A stretch of 64,000 nt of DNA from Bradyrhizobium arachidis (GTDB taxonomy: Bacteria; Pseudomonadota; Alphaproteobacteria; Rhizobiales; Xanthobacteraceae). The first letter of the stretch is position 1, and every line of letters starts with the position of its first letter. The notes below the pieces were generated by a model. It had not been told where the DNA came from and ran no database searches. It saw only the letters and a list, made by a program, of their open reading frames with translations. Both the position numbers and the translations under genes were made by a program. Shown piece by piece: positions 26,676 through 35,507 of the stretch. The stretch lies in contig NZ_CP030050.1 in the NCBI RefSeq assembly GCF_015291705.1, positions 1,054,001-1,118,000 on the forward strand, in the 5' to 3' direction.

Positions 26676-26987
26676 TTAAGCGACGTCCGTTCGGCTCCCT
26701 CGGAATGTGCCGATCATGCGCGTCCGAACAGAAGCGAAACTTTTCCAGAGCTTCGCGAGCCAGGGGATCGTGAGAAGCTTAGGCTTCACGATGACGAAAA
26801 GCCGCTCCACGACCAGAATGCTGACCGCGTAGCACCCCACGATCATCGCCGTCCCGGTGATCCAATGGCCCTCTCCTGCCACGGCTACCGCGGCGAGCTT
26901 CAGAGGCTCTACGGTAGCCGCCGGTAGAGCCAGCAAGAAGAGCGACGGGTAGGGGCCGAGTCCTTCGATCGACTTTCTTAAGCTCAT
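26676..26987 (-). CDS. membrane protein, stress-promoter linked
   Basis: GGAGGAG precedes ATG 26,987. The 103 residues contain hydrophobic stretches (YPSLFLLALPAATVEPLKLA and TGTAMIVGCYAVSILVVERL) and a basic C-terminal tail, so it spans the membrane two to three times. An exact EcfG-type promoter lies 20 bases upstream on the same strand. No family name recognised. Confidence 0.75.
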   Translation of the reverse strand: MSLRKSIEGLGPYPSLFLLALPAATVEPLKLAAVAVAGEGHWITGTAMIVGCYAVSILVVERLFVIVKPKLLTIPWLAKLWKSFASVRTRMIGTFRGSRTDVA

Positions 26988-27006
26988 GCAATGCTCCTCC
27001 GGGAAG

Positions 27007-27032
27007 AACGAGGACATCCTCCCGGTTGTTCC
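27007..27032 (-). promoter_or_regulatory. EcfG-type promoter of the 26,676-26,987 gene
   Basis: On the minus strand GGAAC (27,032-27,028), 17 bases, CGTT (27,010-27,007). It stands back to back with the plus-strand promoter at 27,040, eight bases away. Confidence 0.7.
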
Positions 27033-27039
27033 TGGTAAC

Positions 27040-27064
27040 GGAACATACGTCGCCTTGTCTCGTT
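27040..27064 (+). promoter_or_regulatory. EcfG-type promoter of the 27,098 gene
   Basis: GGAAC (27,040-27,044), 16 bases, CGTT (27,061-27,064), 33 bases before ATG 27,098. It probably also serves the AI-2E-type permease downstream. Confidence 0.75.
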
Positions 27065-27097
27065 TTAAGCGTGCAGGGCCTGAGGAGGAAAGACTAG

Positions 27098-27298
27098 ATG
27101 CGCTCGGTCAACGAACGCGGCGGCGAACTCAAGGACGAAATATTGCGCTTGGAGAATGAGGTAGCCACCTGGCGTAATAGACGGATCCAGAGACGAGGGA
27201 CCACGACAGGCAAAGTGCATGTGGTCCGTATCTCCAAGCGTGTGGTCCCGCAGTCTGGTCCGTCAGCGGACCAAACGTCAGCTACCGCAAGGCCGTAG
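27098..27298 (+). CDS. 66-residue hypothetical protein with stress promoter
   Basis: GAGGAGGAAAG lies just before the ATG and an exact EcfG-type promoter 33 bases further up. The product starts with a coiled-coil-like helix (VNERGGELKDEILRLENEVA) and ends in a basic, Ser/Thr-rich tail. No family recognised; expression signals are stronger than the sequence evidence. Confidence 0.65.
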   Translation: MRSVNERGGELKDEILRLENEVATWRNRRIQRRGTTTGKVHVVRISKRVVPQSGPSADQTSATARP

Positions 27299-27421
27299 CG
27301 GCGCAGCCGGGAAAGGCCCGAAGGTCGCATGGCCGCCACAGCCAAGGGGGGACCGAAGAGACTTCATTCGGCAGCCTCGCCGGCCGAACAAAAGCCGCTC
27401 CCTCTGGGGGCGGGGGCCCGC

Positions 27422-28456
27422 ATGAAGGCTAGAATTGTCCTGGCACTATTGTTGGTCGTCCTTGGACTTTGGACTGCCGCGAGCTTCATGCCTGCCCTCA
27501 TATGGGCCGCAATTATGGCAGTCGCCCTGTGGCCTCTTTATCTGGCATTCGCCACACGCGTCTCGGGTGGTCCGTCCGGCTTGGCAGCGTTCCTCTTCAC
27601 CGTCCTCGTCGCGCTGATCCTGGTGACGCCGATTGCACTTGCCGTGTACGAGGTCGCGCAACAAAGCAACTTGCTTGCCGATTGGCTGAAGAGAGCACGC
27701 GAGAGCGGCATCGGGGTGCCCGACTGGATCGCCCGCCTGCCGATCGCCGCCGAGAGCATGGAGCAATGGTGGCGGGCTAATCTTTCGGATCCGCAGGCAG
27801 CCGCGGAATGGCTGAAGTCGGTGAATGCGGACAACGTATCCGAGCTCTTTCGAACGTTGGGCGGTCAGCTGATACACCGGCTGTTCCTCTTGTTTTTCTC
27901 GTTGCTTGCTTTGTTCGCTTTACTTCGCGGCGGTCGCTCAGTTGCGAGCCGCTTCCTCGAGACTTGCGATAGGCTCTTCGGCGATGCGGGAGAAGGTCTG
28001 GTCGAGAAGATGATTGATGCGACCCGTGCGACCGTGAACGGTACGGTACTGGTAGCGCTTGGCGAAGGATTGGCGATCGGCATCGGCTATTTCGTCGCGG
28101 GGGTGCCCAACGCGCTGATCTTCGTCATTTTTACGACGGCCTTTGCGATGATCCCGTTCGGCGCCTGGGTGGCATTCACCGTCGCAGCCATCGTCACGAC
28201 ATCGGAGGGTGGAAGCGGGATCGCTGCGGCGGCGGTTTTCTTGTGGGGCTCAATCGTCATGTTTGCCGGCGACCATTTCATCTGGCCGACGCTGGTGAGC
28301 GGCTCAGCAAGGCTCCCATTCCTGCTCGCGTTCGTCGGAATTTTCGGCGGCTTGGCCGCATTCGGCCTTATTGGCCTCTTTGTGGGCCCAGTCATCATGG
28401 CCGCGCTATTGGCGATGTGGCGCGAGTGGATTTTCCGGCCTACTCCTGAGGCATGA
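27422..28456 (+). CDS. AI-2E-family (PerM/YdiK-like) membrane permease
   Basis: ATG 27,422 gives 344 residues starting in the first membrane helix; an upstream ATG at 27,329 is possible. About eight helices, with the family pattern SFMPALIWAAIMAVALWPLY, a central soluble stretch (LPIAAESMEQWW), then ATVNGTVLVALGEGLAIGIG and FAGDHFIWPTLVSG. Relatives export signals or ions, including Na+/H+ exchange in some. Likely co-expressed from the stress promoter at 27,040. Confidence 0.85.
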   Translation: MKARIVLALLLVVLGLWTAASFMPALIWAAIMAVALWPLYLAFATRVSGGPSGLAAFLFTVLVALILVTPIALAVYEVAQQSNLLADWLKRARESGIGVPDWIARLPIAAESMEQWWRANLSDPQAAAEWLKSVNADNVSELFRTLGGQLIHRLFLLFFSLLALFALLRGGRSVASRFLETCDRLFGDAGEGLVEKMIDATRATVNGTVLVALGEGLAIGIGYFVAGVPNALIFVIFTTAFAMIPFGAWVAFTVAAIVTTSEGGSGIAAAAVFLWGSIVMFAGDHFIWPTLVSGSARLPFLLAFVGIFGGLAAFGLIGLFVGPVIMAALLAMWREWIFRPTPEA

Positions 28457-28655
28457 CGAAGCCGCCATGGCGGAGACGGGCATCGCCCAGTTCACCTAAC
28501 CTGGCAACCAACATAGTGTCCTCGGCGGGAGAGGGATCGTCGGCCTCTTATGCCGCTGTGTTTTGAGCACGTCGTCGCCAATCGGGCCCCCATCAGCGGC
28601 GGGCCAGATCTAAGAAACTGTTTCGCTCCAGCCGGAGTTTCGATCGGTGAGCCGA

Positions 28656-29954
28656 TTAGCTCCATATAGTAAAAGCCATACCGACGATGCACAAAAACAT
28701 TGCGATGGTCGCGATCCATCCAAGCCAATAGACAGGTCCCGAAACTACCAAATCGCCCATGACCGATTTCCGCCGCACCAGCAGCATCATGACGGTCATG
28801 ATCGGCGCAGCGAGCACACCGTTGATGACCGCGCTCCAATAGAGCGCCTTGATCGGATCTAGTGCCGTGAAGTTGAGCCCGACACCGAGCGCGACCGATA
28901 GTGCGAGCACGCTGTAGAACGCTGCGGCCTCCTTCGGCTTGCGCGACAATCCGACAGGCCATTTGCGTCCCTCTCCGATCGCGTAGGCGGTCGAGCCGGC
29001 CAGGACTGGGATCGCAAGCAGGCCAGTTCCGATGATGCCGAGGGCGAAGATCAGCTCGGCCAGCGCACCCGCGACGGGCCTCAATGCTTCCGCGGCCTGG
29101 GCGGACGATTCGATGTCGGTTTTTCCCGATGCGTGCAACGTCGCGGCGGTTGTCATGATGATCGCAACGGCTATGACGTTCGAGACCGCCATGCCGACGA
29201 GCGTATCGATCCGGATTCGCTTGATTTCCTCTTCCTCCTTCTGCGGCTCCTGCTTGAGCGGTTTCTTCTCGGGATCAATCCGCTGCTCCTCCGCTTCCTG
29301 AGAGGACTGCCAGACGAACAGATAGGGCGAGATCGTCGTCCCGAGGATCGCGACCAAGGTCGTCAGAAAAGGTCCGCTCCATTCGATCTTCGGAACGAGC
29401 AGTCCTTTCAGAGCGTCGCCCCACGGCACCTTTGCGAGAAAAAGCGCGATCACGTAGGCGAGTAGTACTAGCGTCAGCCGCTTCAGGATGGAGACGTAGC
29501 GCTCATAGTTGAAAAAGATTTGCGCGATCACGGAGACGGCACCGAAGATTGCGACATAAAGCGTTCCCGGGCCGCCGATCAGAAGCTTGAGCGCATCTCC
29601 CATCGCCCCAAGGTCGGCCGCGACGTTGATGGTATTGGCGACGAACAGCAGCACGATCATGGACCAGATAACAGGAGCGGGAAAATTGCGGCAGACATTT
29701 CCGGCGATGCCGTGGCCCGTTACCCGACCTATGCGTCCCGAGATCTCCTGAATCGCAGCCATCAAAGGATAGGTGATCAGCATCGTCCAGCCGATGCCGA
29801 ATCCGAGCTGGGCGCCCGCCTGGCTGTAGGTGCCGATGCCGGAGGGATCGTCGTCGGAAGCGCCCGTGATGAGGCCCGGTCCCAGCCGTTGCAAAAAGCT
29901 GTCCTGATCTTCATTCTCGATCGGCTTTTTGCTCGCACCCGCCTTCATCGTCAC
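28656..29954 (-). CDS. divergent NRAMP-family divalent-cation transporter
   Basis: GTG 29,954 lies six bases after GGAGGA; ATG 29,948 is an alternative. The 432 residues have about eleven helices. Helix 1 reads DDDPSGIGTYSQAGAQLGF, where canonical NRAMP has DPGN. Helix 6 reads GTTISPYLFVWQSSQ, where canonical NRAMP has MPH. A charged cytoplasmic loop (KKPLKQEPQKEEEEIKR) interrupts the middle. Loss of the Met ligand suggests a metal choice other than classical Mn/Fe, perhaps Mg-like; this is inference. Confidence 0.85.
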   Translation of the reverse strand: MTMKAGASKKPIENEDQDSFLQRLGPGLITGASDDDPSGIGTYSQAGAQLGFGIGWTMLITYPLMAAIQEISGRIGRVTGHGIAGNVCRNFPAPVIWSMIVLLFVANTINVAADLGAMGDALKLLIGGPGTLYVAIFGAVSVIAQIFFNYERYVSILKRLTLVLLAYVIALFLAKVPWGDALKGLLVPKIEWSGPFLTTLVAILGTTISPYLFVWQSSQEAEEQRIDPEKKPLKQEPQKEEEEIKRIRIDTLVGMAVSNVIAVAIIMTTAATLHASGKTDIESSAQAAEALRPVAGALAELIFALGIIGTGLLAIPVLAGSTAYAIGEGRKWPVGLSRKPKEAAAFYSVLALSVALGVGLNFTALDPIKALYWSAVINGVLAAPIMTVMMLLVRRKSVMGDLVVSGPVYWLGWIATIAMFLCIVGMAFTIWS

Positions 29955-30088
29955 GTCCGATCCTCCGCTTGTTTCAAGCCACGGAACCGTAAACGCTCCG
30001 GCCATCCTAAGGGTCCGCACGGTGCGCGCGCCGCCGATTTCAGTCGCACCTCGCTCGGGAAAAATAGGCAATTTCCTGACGCGAATCC

Positions 30089-30113
30089 GGAACCTTGCCA
30101 TCATTCGCGGGTT
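30089..30113 (+). promoter_or_regulatory. possible EcfG-type promoter, GGTT variant
   Basis: GGAAC (30,089-30,093), 16 bases, GGTT (30,110-30,113), 35 bases before the DUF1236-like gene. Confidence 0.35.
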
Positions 30114-30148
30114 TCCCGCATGCCGCATCCTGCGGCCAGGAGATTTTC

Positions 30149-30492
30149 ATGAAGAAGCTGATGCTGACGTGCGCGGCTGTGCGCTGATCTCGACGGGCGC
30201 GATGGCGCAGTCTACCGTCGTCACCACCACCGGCACGGGACATGCCGCCGCCGTACAGATCGAGCCCGAATACCGCACGAAGATCCGCACCTACGTCACC
30301 GAGCACAAGGTCCGTCCAGTGGAGACCCGCGAGAAGATCGTCGTCGGCCAGCCAGTGCCGCGCGAAGTCGAGCTCGAGGCGGTGCCCGCCGACTGGGGTC
30401 CATCGCTCACCAAGTACCGCTATGTCTACTCGGGCGAGCGCGTGATGCTGGTCGATCCGTCGACCCGCACGGTAGTCCAGGAGATCGACTAA
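30149..30492 (+). pseudogene. DUF1236-type secreted protein with a frameshift in its signal peptide
   Basis: The leader begins MKKLMLTCAAV, then hits a stop; one base is missing before GCGCTGATCTCG, after which the frame continues ALISTGAMAQSTVV and the DUF1236 body (EPEYRTKIRTYVTEHKV, PVPREVELEAVPADWGPSLT, YRYVYSGERVMLVDPSTRTV). Everything after the signal peptide is intact. Either a recent mutation or a sequencing error. An internal ATG at 30,202 would give an unexported form. Confidence 0.75.
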
Positions 30493-30499
30493 TCCCTCC

Positions 30500-30533
30500 A
30501 GTGGCGGGTTGCTGAACGAAGCGACCCGCCACT
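30500..30533 (+). terminator. terminator-like hairpin
   Basis: AGTGGCGGGT (30,500-30,509) pairs with ACCCGCCACT (30,524-30,533), eight bases after the DUF1236-like stop. There is no T run, so it is not a classic rho-independent terminator. Confidence 0.5.
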
Positions 30534-30583
30534 CCAATCCGCCCCCCGCCGATACCTGATTTCTCTATTGCGAGCGGCCGTTC

Positions 30584-31006
30584 ATGCCGATCATTCGTTA
30601 TTTCGTCTTCGTGGACGGACTGCTGCTGGCGCTGCTTTTCACTGCGGACCGGTATCTGCCGGCGCCGGTTGAGCAGGCGCGCCCGTCCGAGCCGGACAGG
30701 ACCATCATCCGAATCGCCTCCGCGAGAAGCCTACCGGAGAAGATCGTCTTCGACACGCGTCCTCGCACCGATGTGCCGATCATCGCGCAGGCCGATCCGG
30801 CCCCTGTGGTACCGCAGCACCAGGTGCGCGAAGCCATAGCCGCAGTGCCTGCCGCACCTGCCATTGAGGTAAAGAAAGAGACACCTGTGCGCGCGGCCGC
30901 AGCGGCTCGCCCGCATCCGAAGCGCTCGGCAAAACTCCAGAAAAGAGCGCCCGACCGGCGTCTTGCCTTCGAGCGGGCCGACCCATTTGCCGGCGGATGG
31001 TGGTGA
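30584..31006 (+). CDS. membrane-anchored proline/alanine-rich protein
   Basis: The 140 residues start with one hydrophobic helix (YFVFVDGLLLALLFTADRYL), then a polar region (TIIRIASARSLPEKIVFDTR) and an Ala/Pro/Lys-rich linker ending in DPFAGGWW. Probably anchored in the inner membrane facing the periplasm. The layout is common in Bradyrhizobium hypothetical proteins. Function unknown. Confidence 0.7.
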   Translation: MPIIRYFVFVDGLLLALLFTADRYLPAPVEQARPSEPDRTIIRIASARSLPEKIVFDTRPRTDVPIIAQADPAPVVPQHQVREAIAAVPAAPAIEVKKETPVRAAAAARPHPKRSAKLQKRAPDRRLAFERADPFAGGWW

Positions 31007-31211
31007 CGGAATGCTGGCGCGTGATGTCGAAAAAGCAAAGGTCGCGCCTTCCATAGCGCGGCCCCGTTGCATGCGGACTTCCTTCACCAGTGCCGGTAGA
31101 GCCGATGCCGGTGGCCGAACGACCGGATAGGAGCCGCCGTAAGCTCCTGAACCTACCCGGGGGCACGTGCGTTAAGCTTCCCGATTTTACTAAAGGCCTA
31201 GTTTCATTCAC

Positions 31212-31236
31212 GGAACCGACACCGGCCATCTCCGTT
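31212..31236 (+). promoter_or_regulatory. EcfG-type promoter of the 31,273 gene
   Basis: GGAAC (31,212-31,216), 16 bases, CGTT (31,233-31,236), 36 bases before the ATG. Exact consensus. Confidence 0.75.
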
Positions 31237-31272
31237 TTGGAGTCGTTTGAAATCATTTCTTGGGAAGGCACC

Positions 31273-31476
31273 ATGACGCAGCATCGTCGTAGGGTCATAC
31301 AAACCCGCTCCCTCGAAGAACGAATGGCAGAACAGGCGACAAAGCTAAAAGAACAGGCCAGCCAGTTACCCGCTGGAGCCGAGCGCGAGGCCCTGCTGAA
31401 ACGAGCCAGGATTGCGCAGACCGGCGTGCATCTGAGTGATTGGCTTCGCTCACCCGGCCAACGGCCGCACGAATGA
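31273..31476 (+). CDS. small charged protein, SLExR family
   Basis: The 67 residues read RRVIQTRSLEERMAEQATKL, then LPAGAEREALLKRARIAQTG and DWLRSPGQRP. It shares the SLExR, P-x-G-x-ER-x-ALLKRAR layout with 11,826 and 63,634, and here the C-terminus looks intact. An exact EcfG-type promoter precedes it. Predicted helical; function unknown. Confidence 0.75.
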   Translation: MTQHRRRVIQTRSLEERMAEQATKLKEQASQLPAGAEREALLKRARIAQTGVHLSDWLRSPGQRPHE

Positions 31477-31514
31477 ATCTCCACTAATCAATGCTGGCTG
31501 TGAAGGGGTGGGAT

Positions 31515-31691
31515 GTGAAGCTGCTCGGCGAGTATCTCGAACACGCCCTCCAGTTCGAACGGATGGCGGCCGAAGAATCGGACCCTAAGTTGAAAGCGGC
31601 GATGGAGAGCCAAGCGAAGGCTTATCGTATGATGGCCGCGAAGCGAGCCAAGATGCTCGGCTTGCCGGAGCCTAGCCCTCCCGAGCAGTAG
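31515..31691 (+). CDS. 58-residue helical protein
   Basis: GTG 31,515 follows AAGGGGTGGG. The product reads MKLLGEYLEHALQFERMAAE, ESDPKLKAAMESQAKAYRMM and AAKRAKMLGLPEP. A short helical hairpin rich in Ala, Glu and Lys. Probably in one transcript with the preceding gene. The pattern is common in rhizobia; function unknown. Confidence 0.7.
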   Translation: MKLLGEYLEHALQFERMAAEESDPKLKAAMESQAKAYRMMAAKRAKMLGLPEPSPPEQ

Positions 31692-31752
31692 GCTCAGATC
31701 GGGCTAGGGAACAATTGTCCACTTTGGTACTTATTGAGTCGCCTTTGGCAGG

Positions 31753-31938
31753 GTGATTCCCGTGAATTTTTTCAGTGGCGACAAATTCTCTGGACCGAAG
31801 ATGCGGGAAGAGGAGCGCTGCAAATGCGGCGCGCAGCCCCGACTGGCCCATACGATAATGGACCCAGTACGCGGCCTGACCGTGCGCATGTTCGAGTGCC
31901 GGTGTGGCGAGCGCTCTTGGACTGAGGACAAAGAGTAA
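31753..31938 (+). CDS. small zinc-binding-type protein
   Basis: A GTG start gives 61 residues: MIPVNFFSGDKF, EEERCKCGAQPRLAHTIMDP and MFECRCGERSWTED. Two C-x-C-G pairs suggest a zinc site. The same order is known to me from unnamed Bradyrhizobium proteins. Function unknown. Confidence 0.7.
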   Translation: MIPVNFFSGDKFSGPKMREEERCKCGAQPRLAHTIMDPVRGLTVRMFECRCGERSWTEDKE

Positions 31939-32006
31939 TGGTCCGGGTTGATCTTGAGCCGTCGCCTATTATGGAACGTGCACTCACTTGTCAGCATTGC
32001 TGGCGT

Positions 32007-32237
32007 ATGCCGCGCTATTTCTTCCACGTGACCCACAAACGCTACGAACCTGACCTTGAAGGCGAGGAATTGCCGGACAAGCACGCCGCTTGGCATGAGG
32101 CCACAGTGACGGCTGGCAAGATACTCCAAGGCCTCGACGGGAAGCTAACGCCGGACCAGGGATGGAGGATGGAAGTCACGGACGAATTTCAAAATACGCT
32201 CTACGTCTTGCACATCAAAGCCGAAAAGCCAAAGTAA
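32007..32237 (+). CDS. DUF6894-type small protein
   Basis: The ATG at 32,007 is chosen because the family start MPRYFFHVTHKRYEPDLEGE begins there; the frame is open upstream. The helix HAAWHEATVTAGKILQGL and the C-terminal strands WRMEVTDEF and YVLHIKAE complete the pattern in 76 residues. Third family member in the window. Confidence 0.75.
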   Translation: MPRYFFHVTHKRYEPDLEGEELPDKHAAWHEATVTAGKILQGLDGKLTPDQGWRMEVTDEFQNTLYVLHIKAEKPK

Positions 32238-32521
32238 GACGGCCTCAGATGTGGCCTCTCACGGCGTCTGTCGCGCTCGATGACCCATGATCACAAAGCG
32301 CGGGTCACCTCGCTCGAAGTCGGGCCAGACATCGGCGCCGCGACAACCGCAACCCTGACCCACATATCGAGGCTAAGGGTCGGATAGTCGCATCTGGTCC
32401 GGCCAATGATCGGCATCGAACGCGACTTGTTAACCGCAGTGTAGACAAGGACGCCAAGCAAGCCCATCTGCCGCATCTTGCCGAAGGTGATCTTGAGTGG
32501 GCGAGCATCGTCCTGCGGCGC

Positions 32522-33481
32522 TCATGCGTCACGCGCGAGTGAAACCTGCACCTCGCAGCCTTCCGAAAGAGGCCTTCTCGTCACGACCCCCTTCATCTGG
32601 GACGCCAGCAGGCTGATCAAGCGCGTGCCGAGCCCGCTCTTAACTTCGACCGGACAGCCGACGCCGTTGTCCTCTACGGTCACGAGGATGCGGTTGTCCT
32701 TGGCGCGCACGTCCACCTGCACCGCGCCGCGGCGACCCTCGGGGAAGGCGTACTTGAAGCAGTTCGTCACCAGTTCGTTTACGATCAGCCCGATCGACGC
32801 CGCCTGCGAGCTCCTCACCTCGATGTTCTCGCACTGTACACCGATCGAGATCGTGCGTACGCCACGATGAAAATCGGCGAGGCTTCCGCATAGTGCTTCG
32901 ATGTACGCTGCGAGGTCGATGCGGTTGCTGTCTGCAGTATCGCGCAAACGGTCGTGGACCTTGGCGACCACGTCCACCCGGCTCACCGCTGAGGCAATCG
33001 CCGCCTGGACCGCAGGGTCGGTCGCCGAGCGGGCCTGAAGCCTAAGGACGGAGACTATGGTGGCGAGGTCGTTCCGCGTTCTATGCGCGAGCTCCTGCAG
33101 CAGAACTTCCGAATATCGTTTGGCTTCGACAAGCTTCTGCAGAGTGTGCCGCAGGAGCTCGGTGACGGCTGCGATGCAGATGCCGGTCAAGACGAACAAG
33201 ACGAGCGGGATCGCAGCGGATGATGGGGGTCCCGGGATGAAGTAGGCGGCAGCAAGCGCGGCCCCTGCCGCGGTGGCCACGATACCACTGCCTCGGTCGA
33301 AGAGGACGGAAGACAGGAAGATGGCCGGGATGAAGAGCAGAACGGGGTAGGAGCGCAGGTGATCGTCCAGCATCACCCGGGCGAAGAACGCGATGCCGAC
33401 CAGGCCGAGCGTCAAGGTGTAGCGCACCCAGATCGGAAAGTCCGACCTGGCCGTGAAGAGGCGGTGCAGAAAGGCTTCCAT
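32522..33481 (-). CDS. membrane sensor histidine kinase (DUF4118 + HisKA_2/HWE type)
   Basis: The 319 residues have four N-terminal helices of DUF4118 type (about 18-110: FARVMLDDHL, PAIFLSSVLFDRGSG), a linker, then the phospho-acceptor box LQELAHRTRNDLATIVSVLR (His near 151), and an ATPase domain with VNELVTNCFKYAFPEG, VEDNGVGCP and GLGTRLI. HisKA_2/HWE kinases include those feeding the PhyR general-stress pathway. An exact EcfG-type promoter ends nine bases upstream. The partner regulator is not adjacent. Confidence 0.88.
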   Translation of the reverse strand: MEAFLHRLFTARSDFPIWVRYTLTLGLVGIAFFARVMLDDHLRSYPVLLFIPAIFLSSVLFDRGSGIVATAAGAALAAAYFIPGPPSSAAIPLVLFVLTGICIAAVTELLRHTLQKLVEAKRYSEVLLQELAHRTRNDLATIVSVLRLQARSATDPAVQAAIASAVSRVDVVAKVHDRLRDTADSNRIDLAAYIEALCGSLADFHRGVRTISIGVQCENIEVRSSQAASIGLIVNELVTNCFKYAFPEGRRGAVQVDVRAKDNRILVTVEDNGVGCPVEVKSGLGTRLISLLASQMKGVVTRRPLSEGCEVQVSLARDA

Positions 33482-33489
33482 TCGGGAGG

Positions 33490-33515
33490 AACGTGCGTTC
33501 CAGGCTCGATGTTCC
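33490..33515 (-). promoter_or_regulatory. EcfG-type promoter of the sensor kinase
   Basis: Minus strand: GGAAC (33,515-33,511), 17 bases, CGTT (33,493-33,490). It is so close to the ATG at 33,481 that the transcript would be nearly leaderless, and no Shine-Dalgarno sequence is present. Confidence 0.6.
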
Positions 33516-33854
33516 GAGCGCTTGTCGGGCCGCTTCCGATAGTCTTCTCAAGCGGCTCGCGTCGCAGGGCGGGCTTTCGCCTGACTGTCCGGAGGGACAT
33601 GGTTGGGCTTGAAACTCGGTTTTCATCTCGTCAATCCCCTCGCCACCTGGACAGCCGATCCGCCGGCTGACAGGCAGGCCGCATATGCGCGGACTCGGAA
33701 GGTCCGCGACCCCGAATACTCGAAACCACGCTGGCGCGTCGCTTTCGCCATCGCCATCGCCATCAATCTCGGCGGATTTGGAATGAGCCGTCGCTTAGGA
33801 CGACGCGAGATGAGCCCTTCACCTTGCGTATCCAGCGCACGCAACTCAAGCTCC

Positions 33855-35249
33855 CTAGAATTTCAACGTCGTGCGCAGGCCAAAGATTGCTGCGTTCTTC
33901 AGCGCTCGACCCGGCATCGGGCCCGTCGGGTCCGTCGCTCCGCCGCCCGGCCGGATGATGTATTGGAAATTGGGCTGGAGGGTCCAGCCGTCCCGCAGCT
34001 GATACTGATATACCGCCGTGAGGAGTCCTTCGAAGCTGCGCACCGGCCACGCCGGACCGGCGAGTGCGCGATAGTCAAAGTAAAGCGCCTGGGCTCGCTT
34101 CGAGACGTGCGCGTAGCCGGCCGCGATCCCGATCTTGTCGTCCGGCCGTTTGTCGCTTAGGCCGATAAATTCGAGCCCGGTGTCGGCGTAGAGATCGATC
34201 AGGTTGCGGTCGGCCGGAGCGCCGGAGACGCGAGCGAAAATGCCGATTCCGCGGTCATCGCTTTTGGGCACGCGATAAAGCTGCTGCTCGAAGACCGCCC
34301 AGCCGCCGATGTCGCCCCCTAACATGAGTGGAGTGCCGCTGCTGGTCGGCGCCGAAAGCGAGACGCCGTTGCTTGCGAGTTGAAGATCGGAGAATTGCCC
34401 GAAGTGACGCCATCCGCCGAACTTGACCTGGCCGGTCAGATTGGGATCGCCTTTCTTGTTGTTCCAGGCGTACTGGATCTGCCCTAGCAGCAGAGGGGGA
34501 TCGTTGATCCGGAAGTTGACGCCATATCGGTTACGTTCTTGCGGGTCGCCTGGGCCCGGGCCTGCCTGGTTGCCGTCGAAGATGCCTCCAAGGACCGTGA
34601 GCTGATCGGTGATGTTGACTAGCAGCCGGCTGCCCATCGCGGCCAATGGCGGCGACGGACCGCCGCTGGGCAGGTCGAGCGACGTGATCGCCGGCCAGCC
34701 CATCGACGCGTTCGTGAAGACGTCGGTGTATTTCGTATTGAAGAACTCGCTGTCGGCGGCGAGCTGTCCGAACTTCAGAGAGACCTTCTTGTCGCCCCAC
34801 TGCTTTTCAAAGTAGGCCTCGTAGAGGCGAGTCGAGGGCAACGCTTCGATGCCGCTGACGACGAAGAAATTGCCGAGATAATTGCGCGACAGTCCGTCGC
34901 CGTGGATCTGGAACATGTTGGCGTGGAAGGTGAGCTTGTCGATGCCGGCAAGCTTCTGCAGGTCGACGTCGACCGCGAGATTCAGCCGGCCTTCGTAGAT
35001 CGCTCCCTGCTTTAGTCCGCCGGAGACATTCCCCAGCGTCTCACCGATGTAGGTCGCGGCGAACTTGATCCCGTACTTTTGGAGTGGGTTTGGCAGAAGC
35101 CCGAGCGTCTTCTCCTCGACGGTGCTCTCGCCGGTGTCGGGATCGGCGGGCTTGTCGTCATCGGTCTTCTTGTCCTCCTGCGCGAATGCGTGGGAGCCTT
35201 CGAGAAGACCCGCCAGAAGGATCGCCAGCGCCAGGCCTCTAACGGACAT
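33855..35249 (-). CDS. OprB-type carbohydrate porin
   Basis: ATG 35,249 gives 464 residues with a signal peptide (LALAILLAGLLEGSHAFAQ), a short charged linker, and a beta-barrel with OprB family stretches: GIKFAATYIGETLGNVSGGL, FHANMFQIHGDGLSRNYLG, YEAYFEKQW, and a C-terminal strand ending LRTTLKF with terminal Phe. The protein would sit in the outer membrane and admit sugars or other small solutes. No promoter recognised. Confidence 0.88.
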   Translation of the reverse strand: MSVRGLALAILLAGLLEGSHAFAQEDKKTDDDKPADPDTGESTVEEKTLGLLPNPLQKYGIKFAATYIGETLGNVSGGLKQGAIYEGRLNLAVDVDLQKLAGIDKLTFHANMFQIHGDGLSRNYLGNFFVVSGIEALPSTRLYEAYFEKQWGDKKVSLKFGQLAADSEFFNTKYTDVFTNASMGWPAITSLDLPSGGPSPPLAAMGSRLLVNITDQLTVLGGIFDGNQAGPGPGDPQERNRYGVNFRINDPPLLLGQIQYAWNNKKGDPNLTGQVKFGGWRHFGQFSDLQLASNGVSLSAPTSSGTPLMLGGDIGGWAVFEQQLYRVPKSDDRGIGIFARVSGAPADRNLIDLYADTGLEFIGLSDKRPDDKIGIAAGYAHVSKRAQALYFDYRALAGPAWPVRSFEGLLTAVYQYQLRDGWTLQPNFQYIIRPGGGATDPTGPMPGRALKNAAIFGLRTTLKF

Positions 35250-35507
35250 TTTAATCGAGCCGCACAAGAAGATTCTCCGTCGGGTCGGGAGTATTGGGAC
35301 ACGCTCCAACGGCAAACTCAAGGGGATACCCACCCGCGGCTTCTCCTTCGAGAAAGCGACCGCTGAGGCTTGGGATCCTCTGACGAGCAGATCTCGAACG
35401 AGCCGGCCGTCGAGACCGCCCCGCAGTCGGTCCTGCACCAGTCGACGGGAGAACGCACGGGCGCGTCGGCGCGCGGCGATGCGGCGGAAGGTGCTTCAAG
35501 GCTACTA

